A stretch of 64,000 bases of DNA from Desulfogranum japonicum DSM 18378 (GTDB lineage: Bacteria; Desulfobacterota; Desulfobulbia; Desulfobulbales; Desulfobulbaceae): positions 124,001-188,000 of the forward strand of contig NZ_AUCV01000001.1 of assembly GCF_000429945.1 (NCBI RefSeq), in the 5' to 3' direction. Positions 63,368-64,000 of the stretch are shown one piece after another. The notes under the pieces are model-generated. The model was not told the DNA's origin. It did no database searches and saw only the letters and a program-made list of their open reading frames with translations. The position numbers were made by a program, and so were the translations under genes. Positions within the stretch are counted from its first letter, which is position 1. Every line of letters begins with the position of its first letter.

Positions 63368-64000
63368 ATGAATCAGTCTCCCCTCACTCAATTTGGAAAA
63401 AATTCTCAAGAACGCGTTTCCCGCGCACTGACTGTTTTGCAGGCAGGCGGTGGTGTTTTGCTGGTTGATGATGAAGACCGCGAAAATGAAGTGGATCTCA
63501 TTTATTCGACTGATCACCTCACTGTTCCACAGATGGCGTTTATGATTCGCCAATGTAGCGGCATAGTTTGTCTCTGCCTGACCGATGATGATATTGATCG
63601 GCTACAACTTCCGCCAATGGTGGACAACAATACAAGCCAGAATCAAACCGCCTTCACTATCTCCATTGAGGCTAAACAAGGCGTGACAACAGGGGTTTCC
63701 GCCTCCGACCGTTGGACCACTATTAAAACTGCGGTGAACCCTCAAGGTGTTCCGGAGGATCTCAGCCATCCAGGACATGTTTTTCCTTTAAAAGCTGATG
63801 TCAAAGGTGTGCTTGGACGAAGAGGACATACCGAAGGTACAATTGATCTCATGAAATTAGCAGGTCTCAATCCCTCAGGTATACTTTGTGAAGTGACAAG
63901 GGAGGACGGAACCATGGCACGTCTGGCAGATATGCCTGATTTTGCTAATCTCTATGAATTGCCTGTTCTAAGCATAGAGGATATTGTGAAGTACAGAACC
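63368..64000 (+). CDS. ribB: 3,4-dihydroxy-2-butanone 4-phosphate synthase, 3' end at or beyond window edge
   Basis: 211 codons are visible from the ATG at 63368 (TAAGGAG upstream), close to the full length of about 215 aa. It is collinear with E. coli-type Rib[83 protein letters not shown] and [15 protein letters not shown]. The usual ENEGD motif reads ENEVD here. The enzyme makes the four-carbon unit of riboflavin from ribulose 5-phosphate. It is a single-domain RibB, not a RibBA fusion, as far as seen, and is controlled by the FMN riboswitch upstream. Confidence 0.95.
   Translation, partial: MNQSPLTQFGKNSQERVSRALTVLQAGGGVLLVDDEDRENEVDLIYSTDHLTVPQMAFMIRQCSGIVCLCLTDDDIDRLQLPPMVDNNTSQNQTAFTISIEAKQGVTTGVSASDRWTTIKTAVNPQGVPEDLSHPGHVFPLKADVKGVLGRRGHTEGTIDLMKLAGLNPSGILCEVTREDGTMARLADMPDFANLYELPVLSIEDIVKYRT

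Overview
The window looks like a chromosomal segment of an anaerobic Gram-negative bacterium of the Desulfobacterota, most likely in or near the Desulfobulbales. This is inferred from gene content, not from a marker gene. The supporting signs are a 2-oxoacid:ferredoxin oxidoreductase operon fused to heterodisulfide-reductase (Hdr) modules, a selenocysteine HdrA, PEP-CTERM export signals, a GEMM-type cyclic-dinucleotide riboswitch, lipoproteins with standard lipoboxes, and an O-antigen type locus. No rRNA, tRNA, CRISPR array, phage or intact transposase was seen.

Region 1 (1-9987, minus strand) is one long envelope operon. In transcription order it encodes a formylglycine-generating-enzyme-fold (SUMF1) secreted protein, two coiled-coil lipoproteins, a PDZ/S41 protease, a secreted vWA protein, an ABC ATPase, a MacB/FtsX-like permease, and an exported protein cut by the window edge. 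The set recalls the TagQRST/PpkA envelope-sensing module of type VI secretion, but no secretion or kinase gene is visible. Region 2 (10848-15270, minus) holds a zinc-ribbon protein, signal peptidase I, and a GEMM-I riboswitch driving a cohesin-domain PEP-CTERM protein plus a dockerin-bearing 5'-nucleotidase. Region 3 (16015-18540, plus) pairs a chemoreceptor with an orphan solute-binding protein.

Region 4 (18980-29672, minus) is korD-korA-korB-korC, a 1126-aa GltD/Hdr flavoprotein fusion, a 532-aa MvhD-HdrC-HdrB fusion, and HdrA-MvhD. HdrA is split by an in-frame UGA exactly where the family has a conserved Cys; a SECIS-like hairpin follows, so this is one 809-aa selenoprotein. The operon ends at a clear terminator. 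It probably couples 2-oxoacid oxidation to flavin-based electron transfer.

Region 5 (30570-58829, plus, AT-richer) is a surface-polysaccharide locus. It has three GT4 glycosyltransferases, a CapD/WbpM 4,6-dehydratase, a WbpB-WbpD-WbpE-WbpI set for a diacetamido uronic acid, an Fdt/Qdt set for a 3-acetamido-3,6-dideoxyhexose, a third aminotransferase with a PglC-like initiating transferase, Wzx, a Wzy-like polymerase, Wzz, an O-acyltransferase and a glucuronyl C5-epimerase-like protein. Region 6 (59146-64000) has an FG-GAP repeat secreted protein, a small secreted protein, a bacteriohemerythrin, and an FMN riboswitch leading into ribB, which runs to the window end.

The intergenic spaces carry at least three families of short inverted-repeat elements. 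One family has GTAACTG-TCACAGG ends (about nine copies). One is a 160-bp MITE-like element with a long central hairpin that shows compensatory change between its two copies. One has GTTAGTGxCTG ends, which in two places enclose the first family and supply the stop codon of the preceding gene.
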